Origin: Trichoplax sp. H2
Lineage: Eukaryota; Placozoa; Uniplacotomia; Trichoplacea
Length of the DNA stretch: 64,000 nt
Reading direction: 5' to 3'
NCBI GenBank assembly: GCA_003344405.1
Contig: NOWV01000077.1
Location: 186,001 to 250,000 of the forward strand
Shown here: piece after piece, positions 13,399 through 24,215 of the stretch
How positions within the stretch are numbered: position 1 is the stretch's first letter
Layout of the letters: the number at the start of each line of letters is the position of its first letter
Translations under genes and position numbers: made by a program
The notes under the pieces: generated by a model
Database searches by the model: none
The model's input: only the letters and a program-made list of their open reading frames with translations
What the model was told of the DNA's origin: nothing

Positions 13399-14403
13399 TT
13401 AATTTCTATTTACGCTGATAGAATTCAGGGTCGATCCAGTAGAAGTTACTTGAATCACAGACTCGTCTCTTTTGTCAAATTTACATAACGCTATTCGTCG
13501 AATTAGCGCAAGTGATTTTCGCCTCACCTTTAAATCGAATTTTATATATAGAAAGGGATTTAAAATAACAATTGATGTCGTTATCGTGACGGTGAAAAAT
13601 GCAAACAAAAAATTGACCATACTCTTCTGACGAATTTGAAGCGTCGATTGGCCTGTTATTGCCATACCGAAGCCAGTAGCAAAGTAGGGCCAACTAAGTG
13701 TAATGTAAGAGACTGAAATCCAAGTGAGCATCTTTACAAATTGTTTCTTTTTCTGCTGGTTTCGTACGGCCTGACTTTGTAGTACTTCGCCAGGTCGAAC
13801 GTACGATTTCTGATAAATAATTATTTTCCCGTATAGAATTAAAATAATGATAGTTGGAATAATAAATACAATTGTTGCATGAAATATCATGAACACTGAA
13901 ACTGATGGCGTAATATCTGGAATATCACAAAGTAATGTATCGTTCTGATGAACTCCTACAATGATTAGAACCGGTGCGTTGATACTAGCCGAAGCTAACC
14001 AAATTATAATTTCACCAATGACCAGAATAGAGGTCTTATTATGACGATAATATGATGATAGCGGTCTAACGATTATAAAATACCGATCGATGCCAATCAA
14101 GCATAGATTCATCATGGAGACTCCAAATGAGGTAAATAAAGAACATAGCACCACACGACACATCAATGTGCCACCACTGTAATTTAAATTGCGATTTACA
14201 ATCTGAACATAACCAGTTAGTGATGCAACAGTCGATATGATATCGGATACAACAGAAATACGCATTAATTTATAAGATGTTTTTCGAAAGCTTTTATCGA
14301 AAAAGAAAAGGTATAAAATGATCAAATTGACTACTAGCCCAAATATGAAAATAGGAATTCCAACGATCGCAGCGTATCGATAAATTTGAGTTGCCCAATC
14401 CAT
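13399..14403 (-). CDS. Class A (rhodopsin-like) GPCR, intact, intronless
   Basis: Receptor of 334 residues. I place the start at the ATG at 14403-14401; a GTG two codons upstream also keeps the frame open, but an eukaryotic start there is unlikely. TM1 has GLVVN, TM2 VVSD, C82 precedes TM3, and DRY is at 106-108 in the context IGIDRYF. ECL2 has NDTLLC, TM5 IIPT, TM6 SWPYF (Trp next to Pro, as in the relatives), and TM7 NPFLY at 282-286. The 48-residue tail holds one Cys that could be palmitoylated and several Ser/Thr. ICL3 carries SYVRPGEVL followed by a lysine run, like the neighbours. It is close in sequence to the receptors at 996-1462 and 6187-7200. Ligand unknown. Confidence 0.93.
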   Translation of the reverse strand: MDWATQIYRYAAIVGIPIFIFGLVVNLIILYLFFFDKSFRKTSYKLMRISVVSDIISTVASLTGYVQIVNRNLNYSGGTLMCRVVLCSLFTSFGVSMMNLCLIGIDRYFIIVRPLSSYYRHNKTSILVIGEIIIWLASASINAPVLIIVGVHQNDTLLCDIPDITPSVSVFMIFHATIVFIIPTIIILILYGKIIIYQKSYVRPGEVLQSQAVRNQQKKKQFVKMLTWISVSYITLSWPYFATGFGMAITGQSTLQIRQKSMVNFLFAFFTVTITTSIVILNPFLYIKFDLKVRRKSLALIRRIALCKFDKRDESVIQVTSTGSTLNSISVNRN

Positions 14404-16438
14404 ATTCACATATTAATCTTGGAAATTATTGTTGATATTTCTCTCTAACCAACCGTAGAGTTTTCAGTTGAAATGATGATCGAAATGCTTACTGTTTTAT
14501 TTGAATGATCCAATCTAGCGGTATGTGATGTAAGTACAAAAACTTAAACTGATTTCTACGCCTTATTACATGCATTTTATCAATGATAGAATTTACTATA
14601 CAATATCGCTTAACATTATTCTGCATGATGAATATGTGACAAGCAATTCTTAATAAATACTAAGATATTACCTTGCATTACTATTAATAATGATTTAACG
14701 GAAAGAGTTGTCGCATCAATCACGTACATTCGCCATCCAGCCTCAAAATAGGAATGCAATGACAATAAATGATTAGCTGTCAAAAAAAACAAGGCTGAAA
14801 TTGCAGCTGTACCTGGCATTTGTTATGTCTTTAAGGTCACATCGTACGTGTCTCTCAAACAATTATACATTGAGACATATCTATCAAGTTTAGCTATTTC
14901 CCATTACTTTATAGCAATATGTTCTGTTTACCAGATGTTATATTAAACTGTTCCAATCATCTCAGTAAATCAATACCATAGCCATACCTGGCACTTAAAG
15001 TGTGTCAATTAAATATGACAATAACTTAAAATTATTATTGCTCATAACCAATCAAGAAAATTGTGACTAAAAAATCTCAAACGCAGTCTTTTTATAGATA
15101 AAATTCAGTTGCAAAGTAGGTAAAACTAAGAAGTAAGTGACCGTCGGTAAGTAGTTTATTTCGTATAGACGATGTTAAAATTGCCTTATGACAAGATTAA
15201 TATAACTTCACTTTATCACCTGATAGCACATATTACAGTGCGATATTTGACTTGGATATTTGCTTCTTTCCATGTATATATGTTATAAAATAGAAACGAT
15301 ATTAACAGTATAGTTATTTATGGTATTGTAGTAAAGTTTTATAAGAAATCGTAGTCCTTGTTATATTAGTTTGAAGATATAGGGCATTCATTTACGCTAG
15401 CGAGATATTACTGTCTATTTTCGTTTTAATCTTGGCTAATGCGCCAGTTTAAAGTACTGAGTTTTAATACCAAAAAATTCTGTAAAATCTATCATTTCTA
15501 GGCTGTATCTAATCTCTTACATTTATTGACATAAGGGAGAAACTCTAGTTATTCAACCACTGAATTAGCAGAAAAAAGAAGGAAAACCTCGTATATCTAG
15601 AAATGGATCGCCTCAACAAAATTTCTTGAACTGCCTAATACCTACCAATTTAAAGCATTTGATCCATTCGAGATTTCTCTATTAGTAACGCTTTAATTTA
15701 TTTGTCTTAAAATGATGATATGAATAAAAATTTCTTTAAGCCAAGAAATGGTTTGTCAGCTTAAATGATTCTATTTTACGCCAAATCATGATTTTAATGC
15801 CCTTGTTATTCAATCATGGTTGTAAGTTATTTTCCTTTATTGCATTGATATTGCCTTGAATAAAATAATTATAATTATAAATTCAATAGTTTGTTTATCG
15901 AATTAAATAGATCTACTCTGTAAAATCCAATCATTATTCCCATGAACATGCTGCAATATGTAATCAAGATCATTAAATAAGAATTAGCTTATTGACTTAA
16001 TCTAATAGTATTCAAAATTACAAATTAAATACTTATTTAAAGACTTTATATGACTGTAGTGCAGCCCCAATTATAGCTCAGATTACGATCCAAAATTGTA
16101 CTAGAATAGTTAAATTTGTTAGGTATTCAAATGGGCCTTGGTAGAGGTTAGACGAATCTAACTTATGTAATAAAGCGAAATTTACTAGAAACTGTAACTC
16201 TTGATTTCTTGTTGAAGAAACTTTATCACAACGACTCTATTCTTTGATGCCAGAATTATCATTCTAAGCAATTATTCTCTCAAATTCATTTTCACTTACG
16301 GTATGAAGTACGATTTTTAATTTAAGAGATTCTATCTACGTGTATCGAACCATCATTAGATAGATATCTGTCGTACCTATTTTTAAAATGATAAAAATAT
16401 TTAAGCGGACTTAAAAAGCTTATAATCAATTAACTGAT
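14404..16438. other. Intergenic sequence between GPCR genes 3 and 4
   Basis: About 2 kb, AT-rich. A 67-codon minus-strand frame at 14616-14819 has a hydrophobic N-terminus but no recognisable domain, and I do not call it. Nothing else was supported. Confidence 0.5.
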
Positions 16439-17437
16439 TCAATTGGGCGCATCTAAATTTATAGAACGATGGTGTTTTTTACATCTACAATTTAATATCT
16501 GCTTTAGTATGTTTATGGCTCTGATTCTAACATAAATATCGTATTTTAAATAAATTATCGGATTGAGTATCGATATAGATGTTGTTGTAGTAATAGAAAA
16601 AAAGAGGAAAAAAAAGGCAATAGTACTCTCTTGACGTATCATGATGATAGTATGACCAGTGATTGCGATGCCTATTAATGTTGCAAAATTTGGCCAAGCT
16701 AACAATATGTAGCAGGATGTTATTTTGCATAGCATTCTAATAAATCGCCTCCTCATGGTGCGCTCTATTCTACGCTGATAACCTAGAAATTCACCAGGCC
16801 TGACATACGATTGCTGAAATGCTATAATTTTACTATATATGATAGCAATTGATATCGTTGGAATAACATAGAAGACTACAGAAAATAGAACTAAATATGC
16901 TCTTGTAGTGGTATTTAGGTCTTGAAAGTCACACAGCATAGTATCATTATGATGAGCAGTAATGATCATAAGAAACGGAAGATTAAGCGTCATGGAAACT
17001 AACCAAACCAAACTTTCACCAAGGATTATAACACTCTTTTTATGACTTCGATAAAATGATGAGAATGGTTTTACGATAGCAAAATAACGATCTAAACCAA
17101 TGATGCATAAATTCAAGGCAGAAATTCCATACGATGAATACAAGAAGTACAAGCCGATGCTACAAACCATTTTGCCTCCATAATAATCAGTCCTTTGATC
17201 TATAATTTGTGAATAGCCGATCATAGATGTTGCAGTAGACATGATATCGGATATAACTGAAACTAGAAATAATTTGTAGGTAGTTTTTTGAAAGCCACGA
17301 TCTGAAAGGAATATATAAAGTATAAACAGGTTGAGTAGAGCACCAAATACAAAAATAAGGACAACTACGACTCCTGCATACTTATAAATTGTATCAAAAA
17401 AATTGAATTTTTCGATGTTAGTTGCTGTTTGATTCAT
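16439..17437 (-). CDS. Class A (rhodopsin-like) GPCR, intact in this copy
   Basis: Intronless receptor of 332 residues, ATG at 17437-17435. An N-glycosylation site is at N2. TM1 has GALLN, TM2 VISD, C92 precedes TM3, and DRY is at 116-118 (GLDRYFA). ECL2 has NDTMLC, TM5 VIPT, TM6 AWPNF and TM7 NPIIY at 292-296. The tail has a CRC pair that could be palmitoylated. ICL3 has SYVRPGEFL. It is closest to the receptor at 21867-22907. The first codons and upstream flank recur at 17985-18420 across a gap. That second copy lacks two A residues within codons 13-15 and would stop at once, so an allele may be broken. Confidence 0.92.
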   Translation of the reverse strand: MNQTATNIEKFNFFDTIYKYAGVVVVLIFVFGALLNLFILYIFLSDRGFQKTTYKLFLVSVISDIMSTATSMIGYSQIIDQRTDYYGGKMVCSIGLYFLYSSYGISALNLCIIGLDRYFAIVKPFSSFYRSHKKSVIILGESLVWLVSMTLNLPFLMIITAHHNDTMLCDFQDLNTTTRAYLVLFSVVFYVIPTISIAIIYSKIIAFQQSYVRPGEFLGYQRRIERTMRRRFIRMLCKITSCYILLAWPNFATLIGIAITGHTIIMIRQESTIAFFFLFFSITTTTSISILNPIIYLKYDIYVRIRAINILKQILNCRCKKHHRSINLDAPN

Positions 17438-17964
17438 AATTGTTGACGAGATTAAAGACCATGAACGAAACTAAGAATTCTCTTCCTTAAGCATAACGTC
17501 TACTAGAGATTGCTATAGCTATAAAAATTCTACAGTTCATATTTTCTCTTTTCCCTTAAAAAATCTATTATTGCTTTGCTGAAAGCGATCTCTATTGTTA
17601 GCTGTAACATAAATGCACATAATAGTTAATATGATTATCCTTATGCTACCGATAATAGTATACCGTACACCTCAATTTATTAAATAAATCTACTTAATTT
17701 GCCTCTACAATAAACTAAACATTCAAGTTAAGTAGTATCATTTCTTGGTAAATATTAACTTCTGTTTATTTCATTAAAGAAGTAAGATGTCGCTGGCAAG
17801 CATAATTAAAACACTGTTAATCTACTTCATGGTTATAATAGCATTTTAAAAATATACCACTAATTTCACTGGTACCTATAATTCATCTTGACAAATGACT
17901 GATATTGTTATTATGGGCTTTTATTAAAAGAGCATAATTGAATAATAAATGAAATCGAATAGGC
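17371..17964. repeat. GPCR 5-prime end plus upstream flank, copy 1 of a gap-flanking duplicate
   Basis: This stretch is nearly identical to 17985-18418, apart from a block present only here (about 17573-17735, roughly 163 bp), a 2-base length difference in an A run, and scattered substitutions. Both copies end with the same GAAATCGAATAGGC, after which copy 1 meets the gap. Confidence 0.9.
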
Positions 17965-17984
17965 NNNNNNNNNNNNNNNNNNNN
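17965..17984. other. Assembly gap (20 N)
   Basis: Run of 20 N between two nearly identical stretches. The arrangement fits two contigs of different haplotypes placed end to end rather than merged. The N run may therefore stand for a negative gap (overlap), with no missing sequence. Confidence 0.9.
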
Positions 17985-18053
17985 ACGACTCCTGCATACT
18001 TATAAATTGTATCAAAAATTGAATTTTTCGATGTTAGTTGCTGTTTGATTCAT
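17985..18053 (-). pseudogene. Duplicate 5-prime fragment of the GPCR at 16439-17437, frameshifted
   Basis: The ATG at 18053-18051 and the following codons match the start of the intact receptor. The A run (five instead of seven on the plus strand) shifts the frame so that a stop follows at about codon 14. The copy is cut by the gap after about 22 codons. It is either an allele with a null mutation, a contig-end sequencing error, or a true duplicate. I favour an unmerged haplotype. Confidence 0.7.
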
Positions 18054-18420
18054 AATTGTTGACGAGATTAAAGACCATAAACGAAACTAAGAATTCTCTT
18101 CCTTAAGCACAACGTCTACTAGAGATTGCTATAGCTATAAAAATTCTACAGTTCATGTTTTCTCTTTTCCCTTAAAAAATCTATTATTTATCATTTCTTG
18201 GTAAATATTAACTTCTGTTTATTTCATTAAAGAAGTAAGATGTCGCTGGCAAGCATAATTTAAAATACTGTTAATCTACTTTATGGTTATAATAGCATTT
18301 TAAAAATATACCACTAATTTCACTGGTACCTATAATTCATCTTGACAAATGACTGATATTGTTATTATGGGCTTTTATTAAAAGAGCATAATTGAATAAT
18401 AAATGAAATCGAATAGGCAA
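17985..18420. repeat. Copy 2 of the gap-flanking duplicate
   Basis: Matches 17371-17964 with the 163-bp block missing. Sequence continues beyond 18420 into unique DNA, so copy 2 is the one that joins the downstream contig. Confidence 0.88.
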
Positions 18421-21400
18421 GTTCAGCTGGATCATTTCTAGTCTATCATAGGCATGACAAGATTCGTTTGAATCATTTTCATATTTTTATATTATAGAAT
18501 AGTCACTAAAATATATAGGTTCATTGTATTACAATAGTAATATGATATAATGAAATGTAGTCATTTTTGCTTCCTCATTCCTATTATTCTAGGTAAATTT
18601 TATGATAGTAGCCTTTAGAAATTAGTCTGGGAGTTATCCTTTGACTCCTGAGAAATTAAGGACGATGATGAAATTAAAAGTTTTTTATTTAACGTCGGTA
18701 CGAAAATTATAAATAAGTATGAAAGCAAGCGAAATCTTGAAAATCATGCTGCCATAATCCTTACTAATTGCTAATCCCTTCTAATTTAATGAGCAAATAG
18801 ACACTGCAGCGAAAGAATTATGATTACGATTAATATTTACCGCTAATGTATTTTAAATTTCAATTGAAGAAATTACCTACCATTAAATTGATTTACCACT
18901 TTTAGCTAACATGATTGATTAGTTGTCGCTACCGATATCTACATTATTTTTTATTTTCTAAGCAAATAAAATTTATTCTTTGTGTATATGTTGTAAGTTC
19001 AGAGCATAATGCTAGAGTTTTATTAGTACCTAGATGTTAAGAATTAACTACGATGGTGTTTATATCACATTTACTAGCTCTATGTATATAATGTGCACAT
19101 GATTTGTATATAGTTATTTTAATATCGAAAAAAGCTTAAAATTTTAGTACCATCAAGATATAAGTTGTACCATATGTAGTGATGTTGTGATATTGTGTAG
19201 GTTGTAATTCTTTTTTCAACACTATAGAGCCAGCAGTAACAAGCAAAGCATGGTCATGTTGTTGGTAAAAAGGATGTTCCAGTTTAAGTTTCGTAAGAAA
19301 CTGTAGTGATCGTAGAATTTCATTTTTATACGTAGTCCAGAAGTTAACAAATGTTTTTCAGTAATTCCGGTTTATACTCTTCGGGTTGTAAACAGGCCAA
19401 AGATATAAAAAGTTAAAGTAAAGCAATAGAGATTGTCTTTTCGTACTTGAGATTAAAGTCTGTGGTTGAAAACTTTTTTAACGAGAACCCCGTTATAAAC
19501 CGTTTTACTCCAAATCGTTCGGGGTTAGAATTATTAGAGAATTGGAAAGAACAGATTTATTACATCATATAAAGCGATATTTCTAACATAGATCTTAGCT
19601 ATTTTGTATTACATTTTCTGTGCTAGATCTAGTTTAGGTCAGAATAACCATAATAGCTTATTAGATAATCAGAATATTTATTATTTCAATCATTCAATAG
19701 CCATCTGAGTCCAAATTTATAGTATTCACTCTTTTTAGACATCAATCAAACTTTGATTATGATTTTAGCCATTATAAAAAACATAGTACGGTAACGCTTA
19801 TAACTAAACTATACCAATAGAATTAGACAATTTAGCTATAGTAGACGCTATCATACATCTGAATGCATAAGGAACTGTAATAATAACTCCAGCTTTATCT
19901 AACTCTTGCCTAGAACTCGTTCTTCATCACCTAAATCGTACCCAAAGTTCTATTTATTAGAGTTATATTCAAATGGTTGGAGTATTGTTCACAATATGTC
20001 AATGTTTGTCTTCTATATTTTTCAACAATGTCAAGTGCAGTAGGAAAAATGATAGTCAATCTTATTTAATAATCATAAATTTAATTAATGAAAAAATTTC
20101 GCTATTATATAATAGCATAGCTTACCCCTACTGATCAATTACTATAAAATGATATTATTTTTCCTCCCTCTTTTGAAATTACAGCCACTTTGTATCGTAC
20201 GGGATGACGCGTTATAAATCTAATAAGCTGAGTTACCAGTTAAGGCATCATTTGATAACATGATTATCCCAATGTGCTGTATACTAGGAATTTATTTGAT
20301 AAATGAACAATTTTTCTCATATTTGAATATTAACCATTGGCTTATGGACAAATGCTAAAGGAGTTATATAGTCTACATAAACTTTTGACGTAAATTTAAT
20401 CTTCCTAATTCATTGTCATTTAAGTATACCATTTCATTAAATTCATTATTGTATCTATTGCAATAGAATGAAAGATATATGGATCACAAAAAATGATAAA
20501 GGAAATACCTACAGATCATATAAGTGAAATATACTGTTTTTGTAAAGTATGAACTATAAATACATAGAACTTGGAAGTACTTAGCCAGATTTTCAATACA
20601 AGAGGATGATGTATAATATAATATATTTCTTTGTTATCCTGTCAATGTGTGTACCGTAGTAAATTCGACATCATTTACATTTTTCGATGCTAACACAATA
20701 GAAATAAATAATAAGTAACAAGAATCAGCTGTAGTAATTCTGGTTTATTTCTCGGAAAAAGTGCCGACTGTACTTTGGTCTGTTATGATAATCACTGTAC
20801 AGTATAGTTACAGCTGTAACCCATAATCATTTAGAAGTAACAGAATTGTTACATTACTACGGCAGTCTACGGTAGGTTAGCACATTCTCTAGTATTAACG
20901 GTTACTAATAATTTTAAGCATAAAGCCTATTGTATGCATTATCAATTCATTACTCTGCGATGTTAATCTGTATTAGTATTTCATTCCTTTTGATCAATTA
21001 ATAATTTTTAGTCAGTTAACGGTGTAGTTTTACGCGTATTTAAGAATTGACGTTTAGATATATGTAGTATACTGTATTAGAAAATAATTCAATTATCATC
21101 ATTAGTAATAGACAGCAAAAAATCTAATTACATAGAATCTAAAACATTTTTATTTTAATATTACAACAGACATTGTATAATATGATAACCGTTATAGAGA
21201 TTAGACAAAAGTTGGAAGATTAATTCTGTTCAGCAAACTATATATGCTGAAATCGGATGTATGATGTATTCGCTATTCCTATTAATAAATCCATTCGGAG
21301 GTATATCTAACTCACTGTAAAGTAACCATTAAAAATCAAACCTCAGTAACGAACTACGAATCTAAAGTATTAACAAACTTACGTTTTTCGATATCTAATA

Positions 21401-21866
21401 AGATTGTCACTCATAAGTCCTACCTTCTGACGAATGGAATTATCAGTACTCTAAAGGTAGGAGCACTTGATCACAGTTACTTTGACTTACTCTACGACTA
21501 GATTAGAAGTTAGTTTACTTTATTTAGTACTTATGAAATTAGAAATTCAAGATCCAGTATTATATAATATTATTGATGTACTTGAATATTCTAGTACCGC
21601 ATCTTAGTCACAATAACGATATCACTCGAAAATGTAAATCATTTCAAAATTAGGAGACTACAGTAAACCACATATCTCTCCAAGACAAAGCCAAGAAATT
21701 AATAATAAGCTGTACAGTAGAATCGAAATTTTTGTGTCGTATCTCTTTTGTAGAATAAATACATAAATATCATTTATATTAATACATGCAATACTAACAG
21801 TCGCAATAGGTGTAAAGTAAACAAGATGAACAATTAAGAATTTATGCTTAGAAGAAAATGATACAA
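18421..21866. other. Intergenic sequence with rRNA-like relic
   Basis: About 3.4 kb with no supported protein gene. It contains the SSU-rRNA-like segment at 19,229-19,580 and, from about 21,085, the 3-prime flank of the next receptor, which is duplicated at 25,235-25,640. Confidence 0.5.
19229..19580 (+). pseudogene. Degenerate small-subunit rRNA-like sequence (possible NUMT)
   Basis: Several SSU rRNA core motifs occur in the correct order on the plus strand. GCCAGCAG is at 19229 (530 loop), GGTAAAAAGG at about 19264 (cf. GGCGTAAAG), and TGTAGTGATCGTAGAATT at 19302 (cf. TGTAGCGGTGAAATGCGTAGA). ATACGTAGTCCA then GTTAACAAATG starts at about 19328 (cf. ATACCCTGGTAGTCCA, GTAAACGATG), and CGGGTTGTAAAC..AAAG at 19382 (cf. 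AAGGTTGAAACTCAAAG). AAGCAATAGAG is at 19421, TTGAGAT..GGTTGAA at 19447, AACGAGAACCCCGTTAT at 19480 (cf. AACGAGCGCAACCCTTAT), and ATTGGAAAGAA at about 19541 (cf. ACTGGAGGAAG). Spacings are about half those of bacterial 16S, so helices are missing and a working rRNA is unlikely. A mitochondrial origin (nuclear insert) is my first guess, a bacterial symbiont origin the second. Made by eye only. Confidence 0.5.
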
Positions 21867-24215
21867 TTAATTTCTACGGATGAAGTTACATAGTGATAAA
21901 TTTTCTTTCGACTGCAGCGACTCTACTTTACTAATTGAATAGCTACTTTTACATTGAAATATTTGCATTTTTGTCAACATAACCCAAGATCTTTTTCTAA
22001 TATTAACATCAAACTTCAAGTAAATTAGTGGATTAAGAATCGATATCGATGTTGTTGCAGTGATAGAGAAAAGAAGTAATAGAAAATAGACGATGCTTTT
22101 TCGGCGTATCATCATTATAGACTGACTAGTTATCGCTATGCCAATTATAGCTGCAAAAAAAGGCCAACTAAGTAATATATACGATGCCGTTATACTTATC
22201 AGCATTCTAATAAATCGTTTTTTTTTGGCACCCTCTTGTTCACTCCGATAATTTAATATCTCTCCAGGTCTCTTATATGATCGCTGAAAGGCAATAATTT
22301 TTCCATATGTAAAGGATATTGCCAATGATGGTATGATATACAATATTACGGCAAGAGTAAGTAAAAATATCTTTGTCATTAGATTAAGTTGCTTGGTATC
22401 GCATAACATTGTATCGTTATGATGAACAGTAACAAGGCTTAAAATGGGAATAGTAATAGATAGTGAGATCAACCAAATTAATATTTCAGCTGTGATAAGT
22501 ATACGATTTTTATACCGTCGATTCAATGATGAAAATGGTTTAACAACTGCTAGATAACGATCGAAACCAATCAAGCATAAGTTCATCATTGAGATTCCAT
22601 ACGAAGACATCATGAGATACAAAGCCACGCGACATATTGCTTCTCCTTCATTAAAATTTACATTGTGACTAACAATTTGTGCATAACCAATGATAGAAGT
22701 AATTGTTGATATAATATCTGATATAACCGACACTCGTATTAATTTATAGGTTGTTTTCTGAAAGAATGAATCGAAAAGAAAAATGTACAGTAAAAATAAA
22801 TTAATGAGTAATCCAAATATAAATGGAGGAAGTCCAACGATTGCAGCATATTGATAAATTGTACTAGCGATATCCCGTGTTTTGTTATCAAGGTGTGATA
22901 AATTCATCGTCTTTACGCAATATCAAATATCTTACTTCGATTAAAATCTACGACTAATCGATTTTTGGCTAAAGCACTTTTGATGGCATTAGCTACTTAT
23001 TTGATAAGAATATACTTAATTTCAAGTTTACCTTGAAAAATCAAATTAACCACTTCCAATACAGATGCCTTCCAACCTTCTGATCATCTACGGCCGCCAG
23101 GAAAGTTGTCGATGTAAGATCAATTAAGATTACGAGATAAATTTTTCTGGATTATAAAATTTCAAAATACAGTATCAATATTACATAAAAATCGATCTAT
23201 AGTTTGAGATTTTGCTTATATCAACTGTAAGGTCAAGCTATCTATTAATGAAAATGACAAATATGGTATAACTGAAGATAGTCTAGTTAAAAGTGCTACT
23301 TATAAGTATCAATCAATCAATCAAATCTTATAAACACAACGATACATGTATGGCTATTTGGTAGTAAAATAGGGCAGGTATCATAGTGGCTGCCATAAAG
23401 TTAATTATTTAGAGCATAAAATGGGTAGAGGAACAATAACGCTAACATGACGTCACATGAAAGTAATGAAGAAAATGTAAAAGCCTACCACAAAGAAAGT
23501 TGACGCGATCTAAAATTACATTATTAAGTGCAACGATTATTCCAGACATGAATTATTAGAAAAAAGAGTAAAGTTTTTTTCCATATTCTTTTACTTAGTA
23601 GTCTTTTTTCTAGGTCACTTTGTGCTAACCTAAGAATACGTGCAAGTATACTTTCAGGACGTTACTCTTATAACTAATTGAAATCACTATAATACGACAT
23701 TCTTGAACCTTGTCGTTGCTGAATAGAGAAAAACCTATTCTGAACTATCTCCAACCTTTAATATCTGAATTAAAGCTCTGTATTTTCTATTCTATGATAA
23801 TTTCTTGGGTCTTGACAATACAATTTTACTTTATTTTATTAAATACTTATTGTATTAATTAACATTGTAGCTATATCATTTCACTCCTCCCATGAATCAT
23901 TACGGTACTAAAGGATCGATTATTGTTTATTTCGAAAAGTATAACCGTAAGTGCATTCCGTAAATAAATAGACTTAAATCTATCCAAACAATATAGTGAT
24001 TGATATCCATTGGGTTCTAACATCTAAACCAACATTGCAATTAGTTAGTACATCTTCTAGTTGCTCTTAAAATATTATCTCACAATCAAACGTGCGATAG
24101 GTTCCTGAATCTTTATTCTCATAATATTATCTATTTAAGGCTAATAGGTAACGCAATTTCTTCTATTAACAATAAAACAATGGATATCATAGATCTTGTA
24201 GATTACGTTATGATG
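21085..24215. repeat. Segmental duplication, block A (with intact GPCR)
   Basis: This block aligns in order and orientation with about 25,235-29,745. The parts are: 3-prime flank (21,095-21,575 with 25,245-25,650), the receptor 5-prime coding part (22,680-22,907 with 25,647-25,898), upstream DNA (23,300-23,520 with 28,080-28,290, both starting at a CAAT microsatellite), and a well-matched distal part (23,715-24,215 with 29,240-29,745). Block B carries about 2 kb of extra sequence between the second and third matches. Confidence 0.85.
21867..22907 (-). CDS. Class A (rhodopsin-like) GPCR, intact, intronless
   Basis: Receptor of 346 residues, ATG at 22907-22905. N-glycosylation sites are N2 and N8. 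TM1 has GLLIN, TM2 VISD, C92 precedes TM3, and DRY is at 116-118 (GFDRYLA). ECL2 has NDTMLC, TM5 IIPS, TM6 SWPFF (Trp directly before Pro) and TM7 NPLIY at 292-296. The 50-residue tail is Ser/Lys-rich with two Cys. ICL3 holds SYKRPGEIL. This is the parent-like copy of the truncated gene at 25647-25898: the N-terminal residues TRDIAS, TM1 and ICL1 are almost the same in both. Ligand unknown. Confidence 0.93.
   Translation of the reverse strand: MNLSHLDNKTRDIASTIYQYAAIVGLPPFIFGLLINLFLLYIFLFDSFFQKTTYKLIRVSVISDIISTITSIIGYAQIVSHNVNFNEGEAICRVALYLMMSSYGISMMNLCLIGFDRYLAVVKPFSSLNRRYKNRILITAEILIWLISLSITIPILSLVTVHHNDTMLCDTKQLNLMTKIFLLTLAVILYIIPSLAISFTYGKIIAFQRSYKRPGEILNYRSEQEGAKKKRFIRMLISITASYILLSWPFFAAIIGIAITSQSIMMIRRKSIVYFLLLLFSITATTSISILNPLIYLKFDVNIRKRSWVMLTKMQIFQCKSSYSISKVESLQSKENLSLCNFIRRN

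Noticed and set aside
14616-14819. 67-codon minus-strand frame just upstream of a receptor
   Set aside because: Hydrophobic start but no domain or conserved neighbour; the start of the receptor itself is clear at 14403.
20190-20230. GGGATGACGCG string as a further SSU rRNA piece
   Set aside because: It is about 600 bases from the end of the rRNA-like segment with nothing rRNA-like between, so a chance match is likely.
6187-22907. Opsin identity for the receptors
   Set aside because: TM7 lacks the retinal-binding lysine; the residue at that position is Thr or a neighbouring small residue in the intact genes.
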